Shown here in pieces: positions 31,851 to 40,670 of a stretch of 64,000 nucleotides of DNA. The notes under the pieces are model-generated. The model had not been told where the DNA came from. It ran no database searches and saw only the letters and a program-made list of their open reading frames with translations. Each line of letters opens with the position of its first letter. Position 1 is the first letter of the stretch. The position numbers and the translations under genes are program-made. Origin of the DNA: Pseudomonas sp. ok272 (GTDB lineage Bacteria > Pseudomonadota > Gammaproteobacteria > Pseudomonadales > Pseudomonadaceae); NCBI RefSeq assembly GCF_900109995.1, contig NZ_FOCB01000001.1:484135-548134 (forward strand), read 5' to 3'.

Positions 31851-32539
31851 ATGAAGCTGACCAGGGGCTGGATTTTTCCACGGTGATTGCCTCCACCGTC
31901 CATGACATGAAGAACTCCCTCGCTGTGCTGATGCAGGCGCATGGTCAATGGTTGGCACGGTTGCCCGAAGCACAGCCGCAACATCCGCAGCAGGGTGTGA
32001 TCGACTTCGAGTTCGCTCATCTCAACAGCATGCTGGTGCAGTTGCTGGGGCTGTACAAATTGGGGGTCAATCAGTTGCCGTTACGGCCCGACTACCATGA
32101 GCTGGACGATTTTATCGAGGCGCAATTGGCGGCGCACCAGGAGGTGTTCAAAAGCCGTGGCCTGGTTGTGACGTATGAGGTCGACCCCTTGAGCCCTCTA
32201 GGGTTTTTCGATCGTGAGTTGATCGGTACGGTGCTAGCCAATGCCATCAACAACGCAATCCGATACGCCCGCCACTCATTGCTGATCAGCGTGGGTGAGG
32301 AGACCGGCCAACTGGTGCTGGCGATCAACGATGATGGTGAAGGTTATCCGGCCCAGATGATCGAACGTCAGGCTGATTACGTACAGGGCATCAACCCGGC
32401 CAGTGGCAGTACCGGCCTGGGCCTGTACTTTGCCGCGCGCATCGCTCGATTGCATCAGCGAAATGGGGTGCTCGGGCGGACCGAAATCAGCAATGGCGGT
32501 CCCTTGGGTGGCGGGTTGTTCAGTCTTTATCTTCCTTGA
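31847..32539 (+). CDS. Small soluble sensor histidine kinase
   Basis: This 230-residue kinase core has no membrane segment and no sensor domain. The start overlaps the previous stop (ATGA). The phospho-acceptor H19 lies in STVHDMKNSLAVL. The ATPase domain has the N box (LANAINNAIRYA), G1 (AINDDGEGYP) and G2 (GSTGLGLYFAARIA). Pairing with the receiver-TPR protein is very likely from the overlap. Where the signal enters is not visible; a partner protein may supply it. Confidence 0.88.
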   Translation: MNEADQGLDFSTVIASTVHDMKNSLAVLMQAHGQWLARLPEAQPQHPQQGVIDFEFAHLNSMLVQLLGLYKLGVNQLPLRPDYHELDDFIEAQLAAHQEVFKSRGLVVTYEVDPLSPLGFFDRELIGTVLANAINNAIRYARHSLLISVGEETGQLVLAINDDGEGYPAQMIERQADYVQGINPASGSTGLGLYFAARIARLHQRNGVLGRTEISNGGPLGGGLFSLYLP

Positions 32540-32666
32540 GTCCTTGCGAGCAGGCCGGCTAGGGCGCGTGCCCCGGTATTTTTCCGGGGTGTGCTTGATA
32601 TTCTGAACGGCTGATGCCTATTTTGTACGGGTCGCCGTTCCCGGCTTGAACAACAAGGATAGCGTC

Positions 32667-34010
32667 ATGACGACCGATGGCCAGAGTTCACTCGCACAGC
32701 GATTGACCGGCATTGATGAGATCGAATGTGTCACGCCGGACCTCAATGGCGTGCCGCGTGGCAAGGTAATGACGGCTGAAGGTTTCCTTGAGGGACGGCG
32801 GTTGCAGATGGCGCGCGGGGTGCTGCTGCAGTGCATCATGGGGGGATATCCACCGGCACGTTTTTACGGCAGTGACGATGGCGACCTGGCGCTCAATGCC
32901 GATCCACAACAGATCCATCGCTTGCCATGGAGCAAGCAACCTCGGGCCCTGGCCATCTGTGATGCGGATGAGCTGAGCGGCGAAAGCTCGCGCCTGTCCA
33001 CCCGCGGCCAGTTGAAAGCGGTGATTGCCCGTTATGCGGCACGCGGCTTGGCGCCGGTGGTGGCGACCGAGATGGAATTCTTTGTGTTTGCCCCGAACGC
33101 CGACCCGAGCCAACCCTTCCAGCCGCCTGTTGGCCTGGATGGACGTCGCGAAGAGGGGCATAGCGCATTCAGCGTCAGTTCCAACAACGGCTTGCGACCC
33201 TTCTTCAATGAGGTCTACGAGTGCATGGCTGCGCTGGGTCTGCCGCGCGATACCTTCATGCATGAAATGGGCGTCACTCAGTTCGAGATCAACCTGCTGC
33301 ACGGCGATCCCTTGTTGCTGGCCGACCAGACGTTCCTGTTCAAGCACCTGCTCAAGGAAGTGGCACTCAAGCATGGCTTGATCGTGGTGTGCATGGCCAA
33401 GCCGCTGGCCCACACTGCTGGCAGTTCGATGCATATCCACCAGAGCATCGTCGAGATCGGCACGGGACGTAATGTGTTCAGTGACGACGTCGGGCAACCT
33501 ACGGCGATGTTCCGCCACTTCATTGGTGGCCAGCAGGCTGGCATGGCGGATTTCACCGCGTTGTTTGCGCCGAACGTGAACTCTTATCAGCGTCTGTGCC
33601 ATCCTTACGCGTCACCGAACAATGCGTGCTGGTCCCATGATAATCGGGCCGCTGGATTGCGGATCCCGGCCAGTTCTGCGGCTGCTCGTCGGGTCGAAAA
33701 CCGCCTGCCGGGCGCCGATGCCAATCCGTACCTGGCCATTGCGGCCAGCCTGGCGGCGGGGTTGCACGGGATCGAAAACGAGCTCGAACCGACTGCGCCG
33801 ATCCAGGGTGAGTTCGAGGTACCGGAGAGTTTGTCACTGCCGTGTACCTTGCATGCGGCGCTTGAGCGTCTGAAGCGTAGCCAGTTGGCGAAGGAGTTGT
33901 TCGGCAAGGAGTTCATCGATGGCTACATTGCGTCGAAGACCCTGGAGTTGGCCAGTTACTTTGATGAAATCTCCCCCTGGGAACGGCGTGTTCTAGCTGC
34001 CCAGGCCTAA
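32667..34010 (+). CDS. Glutamine-synthetase-family enzyme (gamma-glutamylpolyamine synthetase-like)
   Basis: This 447-residue protein is of the GS class that ligates glutamate to amines rather than to ammonia. The ATG at 32667 has AAGGA 8 bases upstream. Landmarks are VATEMEFFVFAP (metal ligands), GVTQFEINLLHGDPL, MAKPLAHTAGSSMHIHQSI (ATP and metal), and RVENRLPGADANPYLAIAA. It resembles the PuuA/Spu group that glutamylates polyamines, but no other polyamine genes are nearby, so the substrate is open. It is followed by an MFS transporter on the same strand. Confidence 0.8.
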   Translation: MTTDGQSSLAQRLTGIDEIECVTPDLNGVPRGKVMTAEGFLEGRRLQMARGVLLQCIMGGYPPARFYGSDDGDLALNADPQQIHRLPWSKQPRALAICDADELSGESSRLSTRGQLKAVIARYAARGLAPVVATEMEFFVFAPNADPSQPFQPPVGLDGRREEGHSAFSVSSNNGLRPFFNEVYECMAALGLPRDTFMHEMGVTQFEINLLHGDPLLLADQTFLFKHLLKEVALKHGLIVVCMAKPLAHTAGSSMHIHQSIVEIGTGRNVFSDDVGQPTAMFRHFIGGQQAGMADFTALFAPNVNSYQRLCHPYASPNNACWSHDNRAAGLRIPASSAAARRVENRLPGADANPYLAIAASLAAGLHGIENELEPTAPIQGEFEVPESLSLPCTLHAALERLKRSQLAKELFGKEFIDGYIASKTLELASYFDEISPWERRVLAAQA

Positions 34011-34081
34011 TCGACCCGTCGCCGCCAGGCTGTCGTTGACGCTAGCCTGGTACTTACCGCAAGGAGCCGCTCGGAACGCCG

Positions 34082-35458
34082 ATGCGCCTAATCTGGAAAT
34101 CCTTTCGCGCGCTGTATTTCTCTTCGCTGATGATGCTGATCGGCTCGGGCCTGTTGAGCACTTACCTGGCGTTGCGCCTGGCAGCTGACCACGTCGATGG
34201 CTTGTGGGTCGGTGCCTTGATGGCGGCCTACTATTTCGGCCTGGTGTTGGGCGGCAAAATCGGTCATCGGTTGATTGCCCGGGTCGGGCACATCCGCGCC
34301 TACTCGGCGTGCGCCGGGATCGTTGGCGCCGCCGTGCTTGGGCACGGCTTGATCGACTGGCTGCCGGCATGGCTGGTACTGCGAACGGTCGTCGGTCTGG
34401 GCATGATGTGCCAGTACATGGTGATCGAGAGTTGGCTGAACGAGCAAGCCGAGACCAAGCAGCGAGGGATGGTGTTCAGCGGCTACATGATCGCGTCCTA
34501 TCTGGGGCTGGTGCTGGGTCAGTTGATACTGGTCATGCACCCGGCGCTGGGGTCGGAGCTATTGATGTTGGTGGCACTGTGTTTTGCCTTGTGCCTGGTC
34601 CCGGTGACCTTGACCCGACGTATTCACCCGGCGCCCCTGCATCCGGCACCGATGGAACCGCGCTTTTTCATGAAGCGCGTTCCGCAGTCCCTCAGTACGG
34701 TGCTGGGCGCTGGCTTGATCGTGGGTTCGTTTTACGGTCTGGCGCCGCTGTATGCCACACAGCAAGGGCTGTCTACCGAGCAAGTCGGTTTGTTCATGGG
34801 CAGCTGCATCTTTGCCGGGTTGGTGGTGCAGTGGCCGTTGGGGTGGTTGTCGGATCGTTATGATCGGGCGCTGCTGATCCGCAGCTTTGCCATCTGCCTT
34901 GCCGTCGCGGCGCTGCCGTTGGCGATCATGCCGCAGGTGCCCCTTGAAGTGCTGTTCATCGCCGGGTTCCTCTGCTCGTTGGTGCAGTTCTGCCTGTACC
35001 CATTGGCGGTGGCGTTCTCCAACGACCACGTCGAGGGGGATCGGCGGGTCTCGCTGACAGCGATGTTGTTGGTGACCTATGGCATAGGGGCCAGCATCGG
35101 GCCGTTATTGGCGGGTGTGCTGATGAAGTTTTTCGGTAGCCAGATGCTGTACGCGTTCTTCAGTTTTTTCGCCCTGGTGCTGGTATGGCGGATTCGGCCA
35201 AAGGCGGTAACCAACCTGCATCAGGTCGACGACGCACCGCTGCAACACGTCGCGATGCCGGAAAGCATGTCCAGTTCACCGCTGGTGGCGGCGCTTGATC
35301 CGCGGGTGGATGAGCAGGTGGTGCAGGACCAGATGCAGTCCGCCGTCAGTCCTGAGTTGGACCCCGAAACTGAACCAGGCCCCGAGACCGACCTGGATGA
35401 CGCCGATCCACCGCCCGATCACCCAGGGCCGGAAAGCTTTACCAGGGCCAGGCCTTAA
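34082..35458 (+). CDS. MFS transporter, YcaD-like
   Basis: This 458-residue inner-membrane protein has 12 predicted helices in two halves: residues ~1-185 (MLIGSGLLSTYLALRLAADHV, VVGLGMMCQYMVIESWLNE) and ~200-385 (GLAPLYATQQGLSTEQVGLF, VQWPLGWLSDRYDR). The last ~70 residues are a cytosolic acidic and proline-rich tail. The substrate is unknown. It starts 71 bases after the GS-family gene and may be co-transcribed with it. A strong terminator follows. Confidence 0.85.
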   Translation: MRLIWKSFRALYFSSLMMLIGSGLLSTYLALRLAADHVDGLWVGALMAAYYFGLVLGGKIGHRLIARVGHIRAYSACAGIVGAAVLGHGLIDWLPAWLVLRTVVGLGMMCQYMVIESWLNEQAETKQRGMVFSGYMIASYLGLVLGQLILVMHPALGSELLMLVALCFALCLVPVTLTRRIHPAPLHPAPMEPRFFMKRVPQSLSTVLGAGLIVGSFYGLAPLYATQQGLSTEQVGLFMGSCIFAGLVVQWPLGWLSDRYDRALLIRSFAICLAVAALPLAIMPQVPLEVLFIAGFLCSLVQFCLYPLAVAFSNDHVEGDRRVSLTAMLLVTYGIGASIGPLLAGVLMKFFGSQMLYAFFSFFALVLVWRIRPKAVTNLHQVDDAPLQHVAMPESMSSSPLVAALDPRVDEQVVQDQMQSAVSPELDPETEPGPETDLDDADPPPDHPGPESFTRARP

Positions 35459-35465
35459 ACCGGGC

Positions 35466-35508
35466 ATAAAAAAACGGGCAGTCACCGCAAGGGGCTGCCC
35501 GTTTTTTT
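35466..35508. terminator. Bidirectional terminator between MFS gene and flgZ
   Basis: AAAAAAACGGGCAG and CTGCCCGTTTTTTT flank a loop of 15 bases. The A and T tracts serve both convergent genes. Confidence 0.9.
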
Positions 35509-35517
35509 GGGGTTGGA

Positions 35518-36270
35518 TCAGAGATCGTCTTTGTCGAACCGGCGCGCTTCACGCTGCAACTGATAGACGAAACGCTCAACCTGGCGCTGCACCAGCCCGC
35601 TCATGTTGTGAAAGCGTACACCGGCGAATGTGGTGTCGATTTTCTCTTCATGGTGCAGATAGCGCAGCTCAACCGGAGCGCTCATGCCGCCGAAGGGCAG
35701 GGCAGCCACGAAGCGTTCATACACCTGGCCCAGTTGCAGGCCGCTGGAGCTGGCAATGTCGCCCTCAAAGCGCAACTTGCAACCGGTCGCCGAGATGTCC
35801 AGCAGCTTGCCGGTCAGCGGCGTCTTGAGCTTGTCGCCGCCCAGTTCGATGTTGACCAGTTGCGCCAGTTTCAAGGCCGCACGAAAGGCATTGCGGCGCT
35901 GGTGGTAAACCACTTCGGTGGGCAGTGTGCCGCGGTAGCAGCGACCGTTGTTGGACTCATCGATGGTCAGCGGACCGTTGCTTTCCCAGGCGATGCGTAC
36001 GCCCTCGTGAAAGCCTTCAACCCGGAACGGCTCACCTGCCAGCAGATAGCGTTCACCATCGCGGGGGATCATTTCATCGAGCGCGAGCAGGTTGCTTTCG
36101 CGATCGATGTCGACCAGGTAGCTCTGGAAGCGCTGGTTGCGTTCATGAAAAGTAATGATCAGGGGATCATGGCTCTCTTGCAGCATTCGCAGGTTGCTAG
36201 CGATTTCCAAGGGGGTGGCAAGCACCTTGGGTGGCTGCGGAGCTTCTTCCGCGCTTGAGGCGTTGAACAC
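35518..36270 (-). CDS. flgZ: PilZ/YcgR-type c-di-GMP flagellar brake FlgZ
   Basis: This 250-residue protein has an N-terminal YcgR domain (residues ~25-125) and a C-terminal PilZ domain (~130-240). The c-di-GMP-binding signatures are YHQRRNAFR (RxxxR) and DISATG (D-x-S-x-x-G). The start is GTG with a GGAG upstream. FlgZ acts on the flagellar motor in fluorescens pseudomonads and lowers swimming when c-di-GMP is high. It is third after flgM and flgN on the same strand. Confidence 0.9.
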   Translation of the reverse strand: MFNASSAEEAPQPPKVLATPLEIASNLRMLQESHDPLIITFHERNQRFQSYLVDIDRESNLLALDEMIPRDGERYLLAGEPFRVEGFHEGVRIAWESNGPLTIDESNNGRCYRGTLPTEVVYHQRRNAFRAALKLAQLVNIELGGDKLKTPLTGKLLDISATGCKLRFEGDIASSSGLQLGQVYERFVAALPFGGMSAPVELRYLHHEEKIDTTFAGVRFHNMSGLVQRQVERFVYQLQREARRFDKDDL

Positions 36271-36365
36271 GGTTTATCAATCTCCAGACAGGATACGGTC
36301 ACACGCAAGAGCCAGCATTCTGCCAGCATGTTCGGTGCCTTGATAGAGCACGCTTGATGAAGAGC

Positions 36366-36833
36366 TCAAGCCTGGCTGAGTGGGCGAGGCTTCATGACCA
36401 TGGCCGTTGAGCCGCGAGCGTCATACAGGGTTGGAGACTCGCCCCCGTTGAGGATCTTCAGTTGATTGGCGGTAGTGGCTTGTTGCACCTGAATCGACTG
36501 GCCATTGCGCTCATTGGCGGCCTGGCAGTCCTGGAGCAATTGATTCAGCACATCACTTTGGCTCAGCAGTTGATCGCCGATGCTGGACTGGGCAGCCAGT
36601 TGCTCCAGGCCACTGCGGTTGGTTGGCAGGTTGAGGCTGGCAAGTATTTCGCTGCGGCGGCGGCCATGTTGTTCCAGCAGGATGATCAAGCCTTGCTTGC
36701 GCGCCAGAATGCTTTCGAGCAACGGCATGTCGCGCCCGTGCAGTGCGAGGGATTCGCTGTTGAGCAACTCCAGCAACTGTTGAGCTGGAGCAAGGTCGTC
36801 GATGATCAGTTGCAGTAAATTAGTGTCGTGCAT
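36366..36833 (-). CDS. flgN: Flagellar export chaperone FlgN
   Basis: This 155-residue, largely helical protein begins MHDTNLLQLIIDDLAPAQQL. FlgN keeps the hook-filament junction proteins FlgK and FlgL soluble before export. The long amphipathic helices (LLELLNSESLALHGRDMPLL) are typical. It lies 47 bases after flgM and shares its FliA promoter. Confidence 0.9.
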   Translation of the reverse strand: MHDTNLLQLIIDDLAPAQQLLELLNSESLALHGRDMPLLESILARKQGLIILLEQHGRRRSEILASLNLPTNRSGLEQLAAQSSIGDQLLSQSDVLNQLLQDCQAANERNGQSIQVQQATTANQLKILNGGESPTLYDARGSTAMVMKPRPLSQA

Positions 36834-36880
36834 GGCTGGCCTTGGGGTTTAAGCGTCCAAAAGCCTGCGCAGGCCTTTGG

Positions 36881-37207
36881 CTAGCGCTGGGCTTCGAAGT
36901 TGAGCAATTTGCTGGCTACGCGGTTGCTGTCGACCTTATAGCTGCCATCGGCAATCGCTGCTTTCAACTCGGCCACGCGGGCTTTGTCGACGGCAGGCTG
37001 ATCGGCCAGCTTGTCAGTGAGCTTTTGCAACTGCTGCGCCTCGTGACTGAGGTGTACCGATTCTCCGCTCTTGCTGGCCCCGACCTGTTCGGCCTGAGTC
37101 GGCAGTGGTGCGGTTTTAGCGGTTTCGCCGGTGTCCTGGCTGGCGCTGGCACGCGTGCTGCTGGTGAGCGTAGAGGAACTGTTCAAACGGCTGAAATCGA
37201 TGACCAT
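36881..37207 (-). CDS. flgM: Anti-sigma-28 factor FlgM
   Basis: This 108-residue protein from the ATG at 37207 begins [11 protein letters not shown]. The N-terminal half is Ser/Thr-rich and probably unfolded. The C-terminal FliA-binding half has SESVHLS-like and [20 protein letters not shown] helices and ends in [11 protein letters not shown]. FlgM holds FliA inactive until it is exported through the finished hook. A FliA promoter lies 39 bases upstream. Confidence 0.93.
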   Translation of the reverse strand: MVIDFSRLNSSSTLTSSTRASASQDTGETAKTAPLPTQAEQVGASKSGESVHLSHEAQQLQKLTDKLADQPAVDKARVAELKAAIADGSYKVDSNRVASKLLNFEAQR

Positions 37208-37245
37208 GATGTAAAAAACCTCTGGGAATTTGGACGCTTGCCATG

Positions 37246-37272
37246 TTTTCGGCACTCCCCGGGAAAACTTTA
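37246..37272 (-). promoter_or_regulatory. FliA (sigma-28) promoter of flgM-flgN-flgZ
   Basis: On the minus strand, TAAA-N15-GCCGAAAA matches the FliA consensus TAAA-N15-GCCGATAA at all but one base. It lies 39 bases before the flgM start. Confidence 0.8.
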
Positions 37273-37359
37273 GGCTCAATTCTTGGGGAGCCCGGGCACG
37301 TCAGTATCAGCCCTGCATGAGGAGCAGTTTAGGGAAAGGGCCGATGCTGCGCCAGTGAT

Positions 37360-38121
37360 CTACATGGCGACTTCCACTTGCCCCGGCGCGGTGACTTGCG
37401 CCTTTATCACGCGTTGCGAGTTGAGGTTCTTGACTCGGATCTGTTCGTTCATGCCGCCATTGGTCAGTGCTTCACCGGGCATACGCACGCTGAGCGTACC
37501 ACTGCGGGCTGTAATGACCACTTGGTCGCCCTTGCGCACCACTTCCGCCTGTTCCAGGTGGACCAGGGTAATCACCTGATCGTTGACCATTGGTCGGACA
37601 AGTTTCTGCCCGATCGCTTGGTCGACATCGGTCATGTACCCCTGGTTGATCAGGCTGATATCGCGCTCGCGCATGGCCACGTCGCCAGGCTCGATGATCC
37701 CGGCGCGCTTGAGTGGCCGGGTGGTGGTGACGACGTCGCGAAACAGGCGGACTTGAGCGGGCACGAAGACGGTCCAGGGGGAGGCGCCGTCGCACCGGAC
37801 CTTCACGGTAACCCGTCCGATTGGCTTGGCCGGGCTCTCCAGAGTGGCTGTCAATTCCTTGTCGCAAGCAGGCAGGCGCAGGCGTGGATCGAGCTTGTTG
37901 ACTTCGATTTCGTAGCGGCCTTCGGTTTGACTGGTGGCCAGGTAGTCTTCTACGGTGAACTCAAGAAAGCCCTGAGTGACGCCGATAAGTAGATCAGGCA
38001 ACGTAACCGGCTCGGCCAGGGCAGGGTGGCTGGTGCCGAAAAGGCACAGGGCTGCCGTTGCGCAGAGCCATCGGCGGCCTGCTGAGGTCAGGTGTCGGAA
38101 AAATGTCGGGTTTGGTTTCAT
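37360..38121 (-). CDS. flgA: Flagellar P-ring assembly chaperone FlgA
   Basis: This 253-residue periplasmic protein has a signal peptide (about residues 1-36, WLCATAALCLFGTSHPALA). It has the SAF-like domain (RPLKRAGIIEPGDVAMRERD) and the C-terminal part (GDQVVITARSGTLSVRMPGEAL, QRVIKAQVTAPGQVEVAM). FlgA helps FlgI assemble into the P ring. The start at 38121 is the only Met before the signal peptide, but it lacks a Shine-Dalgarno and lies very close to the predicted sigma-54 start site. It is divergent from cheV. Confidence 0.92.
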   Translation of the reverse strand: MKPNPTFFRHLTSAGRRWLCATAALCLFGTSHPALAEPVTLPDLLIGVTQGFLEFTVEDYLATSQTEGRYEIEVNKLDPRLRLPACDKELTATLESPAKPIGRVTVKVRCDGASPWTVFVPAQVRLFRDVVTTTRPLKRAGIIEPGDVAMRERDISLINQGYMTDVDQAIGQKLVRPMVNDQVITLVHLEQAEVVRKGDQVVITARSGTLSVRMPGEALTNGGMNEQIRVKNLNSQRVIKAQVTAPGQVEVAM

Positions 38122-38132
38122 GGCAGTTAAAA

Positions 38133-38148
38133 AGCAAGCGCCGTGCCG
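38133..38148 (-). promoter_or_regulatory. Sigma-54 (-24/-12) promoter of flgA
   Basis: On the minus strand, CGGCAC-GGCGC-TTGCT has the invariant GG and GC pairs spaced by 10 bases. The predicted transcript would begin only a few bases before the flgA start codon. RpoN with FleQ is the expected regulator. Confidence 0.6.
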
Positions 38149-38202
38149 TTTAGTGATTAATGTGCGTCGCAACACACTTAGCGTTGGTTTTGGGGAGTGA
38201 GC

Positions 38203-39168
38203 ATGGCGGGTGTAATGGACTCGGTAAACCAGCGCACGCAACTGGTAGGGCAAAATCGCCTGGAGTTGTTGCTGTTTCGTCTCGACGGGCAGCAGCTCTA
38301 TGGGATCAATGTGTTCAAGGTTCGGGAGGTGCTGCAGTGCCCGAAGCTGACGTTGATGCCCAAATCCAATCCTGTCGTGTGCGGTGTGGCCAATATTCGT
38401 GGGGCAACCATTCCAATTCTGGACCTGTCCATGGCTACCGGCTCCGGCAGGTTGCAGGACCAGAGCAATCCCTTTGTGATCATTACCGAATACAACACCA
38501 AGACCCAGGGGTTCCTGGTGCGTTCGGTGGAGCGGATCGTCAACATGAACTGGGAGGAGATCCATCCGCCACCCAAGGGGACGGGGCATGAGCACTACCT
38601 GACGGCGGTGACGCGGGTCGACAATCAATTGGTCGAAATCATTGATGTCGAGAAGGTGTTGGCGGAAGTGGCGCCAGCCCCGGAAGCGATCTCCGCCGGT
38701 GTGGTGGATGTCGAGACCCAGCACAAGGCATTGTCGTTGCGGGTGCTGACGGTGGATGACTCATCGGTGGCGCGCAAGCAGGTCTCGCGCTGCCTGCAAA
38801 CGGTGGGGGTTGAGGTTGTCGCGTTGAACGACGGCCGACAGGCGCTGGATTACTTGCGCAAGCTGGTCGAGGAAGGCAAGAAGCCGGAAGAAGAGTTCTT
38901 GATGATGATTTCCGACATCGAAATGCCTGAAATGGACGGCTACACGCTGACGGCCGAGATACGCCACGACCCTCGCATGCAAAAGCTGCATATCATCCTG
39001 CATACTTCGTTGTCGGGTGTTTTCAATCAGGCGATGGTCAAGAAAGTCGGCGCAGATGACTTCCTGGCCAAATTTCGCCCTGATGACTTGGCATCCCGGG
39101 TGGTCGACCGGATCAAAGCAGCAGACAACAGCCCGGGGGTTTCTCCCCTGGCGGTCAACACGATTTAA
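38203..39168 (+). CDS. cheV: Chemotaxis coupling protein CheV
   Basis: This 321-residue protein from the ATG at 38203 (GGAG upstream) has a CheW-like coupling domain (residues ~15-155, with LYGINVFKVREVLQCP and PILDLSMATG) followed by a receiver domain (~175-310) with phospho-acceptor in MMISDIEMPEMDGYTL. CheV couples receptors to CheA and tunes adaptation. The next gene is cheR, as is usual at this locus in pseudomonads. Confidence 0.93.
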   Translation: MAGVMDSVNQRTQLVGQNRLELLLFRLDGQQLYGINVFKVREVLQCPKLTLMPKSNPVVCGVANIRGATIPILDLSMATGSGRLQDQSNPFVIITEYNTKTQGFLVRSVERIVNMNWEEIHPPPKGTGHEHYLTAVTRVDNQLVEIIDVEKVLAEVAPAPEAISAGVVDVETQHKALSLRVLTVDDSSVARKQVSRCLQTVGVEVVALNDGRQALDYLRKLVEEGKKPEEEFLMMISDIEMPEMDGYTLTAEIRHDPRMQKLHIILHTSLSGVFNQAMVKKVGADDFLAKFRPDDLASRVVDRIKAADNSPGVSPLAVNTI

Positions 39169-39180
39169 GAGGCGGTATCA

Positions 39181-40008
39181 TTGTCTACGGGTAATTTGGA
39201 TTTTGAACAGTTCCGGGTCTTCCTGGAAAAAGCCTGTGGCATTTTGCTCGGTGAAAACAAGCAGTACCTGGTGTCGAGCCGTCTTAACAAGCTGATGGAG
39301 CAGCAAGGTATCAAGTCGTTGGGTGAGTTGGTCCAGCGTATCCAGGCCCAGCCACGCAGCGGCTTGCGCGAAATGGTGGTGGATGCAATGACCACCAACG
39401 AAACCCTGTGGTTTCGTGACACCTACCCGTTTGAAGTCTTGAAGAACAAAGTGTTGCCCGAGGCGATCAAGGCCAGCCCCGGCCAGCGCCTGCGCATCTG
39501 GTCGGCGGCCTGCTCATCGGGGCAGGAACCGTATTCGCTGTCGATGTCGATCGACGAGTTCGAGCGCGTCAACATGGGGCAGTTGAGGATGGGCGCGCAG
39601 ATCGTTGCCACTGACTTGTCCGGTACCATGCTGACCAACTGCAAGAGCGGCGAGTACGACAGCCTGGCCATTGGTCGTGGCCTGTCGTCGGAGCGCTTGC
39701 AGCGTTACTTCGACCCCGCAGGGCCGGGCCGCTGGGCGATCAAGGCGCCGATCAAGGGCCGGGTGGAGTTCCGCTCGTTCAACTTGCTGGACAGCTACGC
39801 CGGCCTGGGCAAGTTCGACATCGTGTTCTGTCGCAACGTGCTGATCTACTTCTCGGCCGAAGTGAAGAAGGACATTCTCTTGCGCATTCACAGCACGCTC
39901 AAGCCGGGTGGTTATTTGTTCCTTGGTGCCTCCGAGGCATTGAACGGTTTGCCGGACCACTACCAGATGGTTCAGTGCAGTCCTGGAATCATCTACCAGG
40001 CCAAGTAA
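39181..40008 (+). CDS. cheR: Chemotaxis protein methyltransferase CheR
   Basis: This 275-residue SAM-dependent methyltransferase adds methyl groups to glutamates of chemoreceptors. It starts with TTG at 39181, supported by GAGG 10 bases upstream; the first in-frame ATG would remove 39 conserved residues. It has the N-terminal helical domain and the catalytic domain with RIWSAACSSGQEPYSLSM (SAM binding), VATDLSGTMLTNCKSGEY and FDIVFCRNVLIYF. It lies 12 bases after cheV. Confidence 0.93.
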   Translation: MSTGNLDFEQFRVFLEKACGILLGENKQYLVSSRLNKLMEQQGIKSLGELVQRIQAQPRSGLREMVVDAMTTNETLWFRDTYPFEVLKNKVLPEAIKASPGQRLRIWSAACSSGQEPYSLSMSIDEFERVNMGQLRMGAQIVATDLSGTMLTNCKSGEYDSLAIGRGLSSERLQRYFDPAGPGRWAIKAPIKGRVEFRSFNLLDSYAGLGKFDIVFCRNVLIYFSAEVKKDILLRIHSTLKPGGYLFLGASEALNGLPDHYQMVQCSPGIIYQAK

Positions 40009-40028
40009 GGGTATGGCGCTTCAAGCAG

Positions 40029-40060
40029 AGCGGGAGTCCTCAGGGGCTCCCGTTTTTTTT
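40029..40060 (+). terminator. Terminator after cheR
   Basis: The stem CGGGAGTCC / GGGGCTCCCG is followed by eight T residues, ending the cheV-cheR unit before the flgB promoter. Confidence 0.85.
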
Positions 40061-40199
40061 GTGTCTTCCCCTGGCCTTCCTTGTAGGGAGGGCGACAGGC
40101 GGCAGAAAAGCGGCAGCCGACGGTCATTTGTTGCCGCTTTTCTGGCATTGACGCCTTGCCACTGCGCCCAAAGCCCCGGTTTGTAGGGGGTGGCGAAAC

Positions 40200-40215
40200 T
40201 GGCACGGGGCTTGCT
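40200..40215 (+). promoter_or_regulatory. Sigma-54 (-24/-12) promoter of flgBCDE
   Basis: TGGCAC-GGGGC-TTGCT is an essentially perfect RpoN element, 44 bases before the flgB start. FleQ/FleR control is expected for class II-III flagellar genes in pseudomonads. Confidence 0.9.
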
Positions 40216-40258
40216 ATATCCCTGTTACGAAAAATCAGGTCATCCAAAGGTTTGCGCC

Positions 40259-40666
40259 ATGAGCATCAGCTTCGACAAAGCGCTCGGTATCCACGAACAA
40301 GCCCTGGGCTTCCGCGCCCAGCGTGCCGAAGTCCTGGCCAACAACATCGCCAACGCCGATACCCCGAACTACAAGGCTCGGGATCTGGACTTCTCGGCAG
40401 TCCTGGCCGCGCAAAGCGACAAGAGCAAGAACGGCACGTTTGCCTTGAACATGACCAACAAGCGTCATATCGAAGCGCAAGGCTTGAGCGGTGGTGACGA
40501 GTCGTTGCTGTATCGCACGCCGATGCAACCCTCGATTGACCAGAACACCGTGGACGCGCAACTGGAGCAATCCAGCTATGCCGAAAACGCGGTGAACTTC
40601 CAGGCCAGCTTCACGCTGCTCAACAGCAAATTCAAAGGGCTGATCTCGGCCCTGCGCGGAGAGTAA
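40259..40666 (+). CDS. flgB: Flagellar proximal rod protein FlgB
   Basis: This 135-residue protein starts at the ATG at 40259 with MSISFDKALGIHEQALGFR. The rod signature AEVLANNIANADTPNYKARD is present (ANNIANxxTPxYK). It is exported by the flagellar type III system and forms the first segment of the rod. It is the first gene of flgBCDE, behind a sigma-54 promoter. Confidence 0.95.
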   Translation: MSISFDKALGIHEQALGFRAQRAEVLANNIANADTPNYKARDLDFSAVLAAQSDKSKNGTFALNMTNKRHIEAQGLSGGDESLLYRTPMQPSIDQNTVDAQLEQSSYAENAVNFQASFTLLNSKFKGLISALRGE

Positions 40667-40670
40667 TCGG

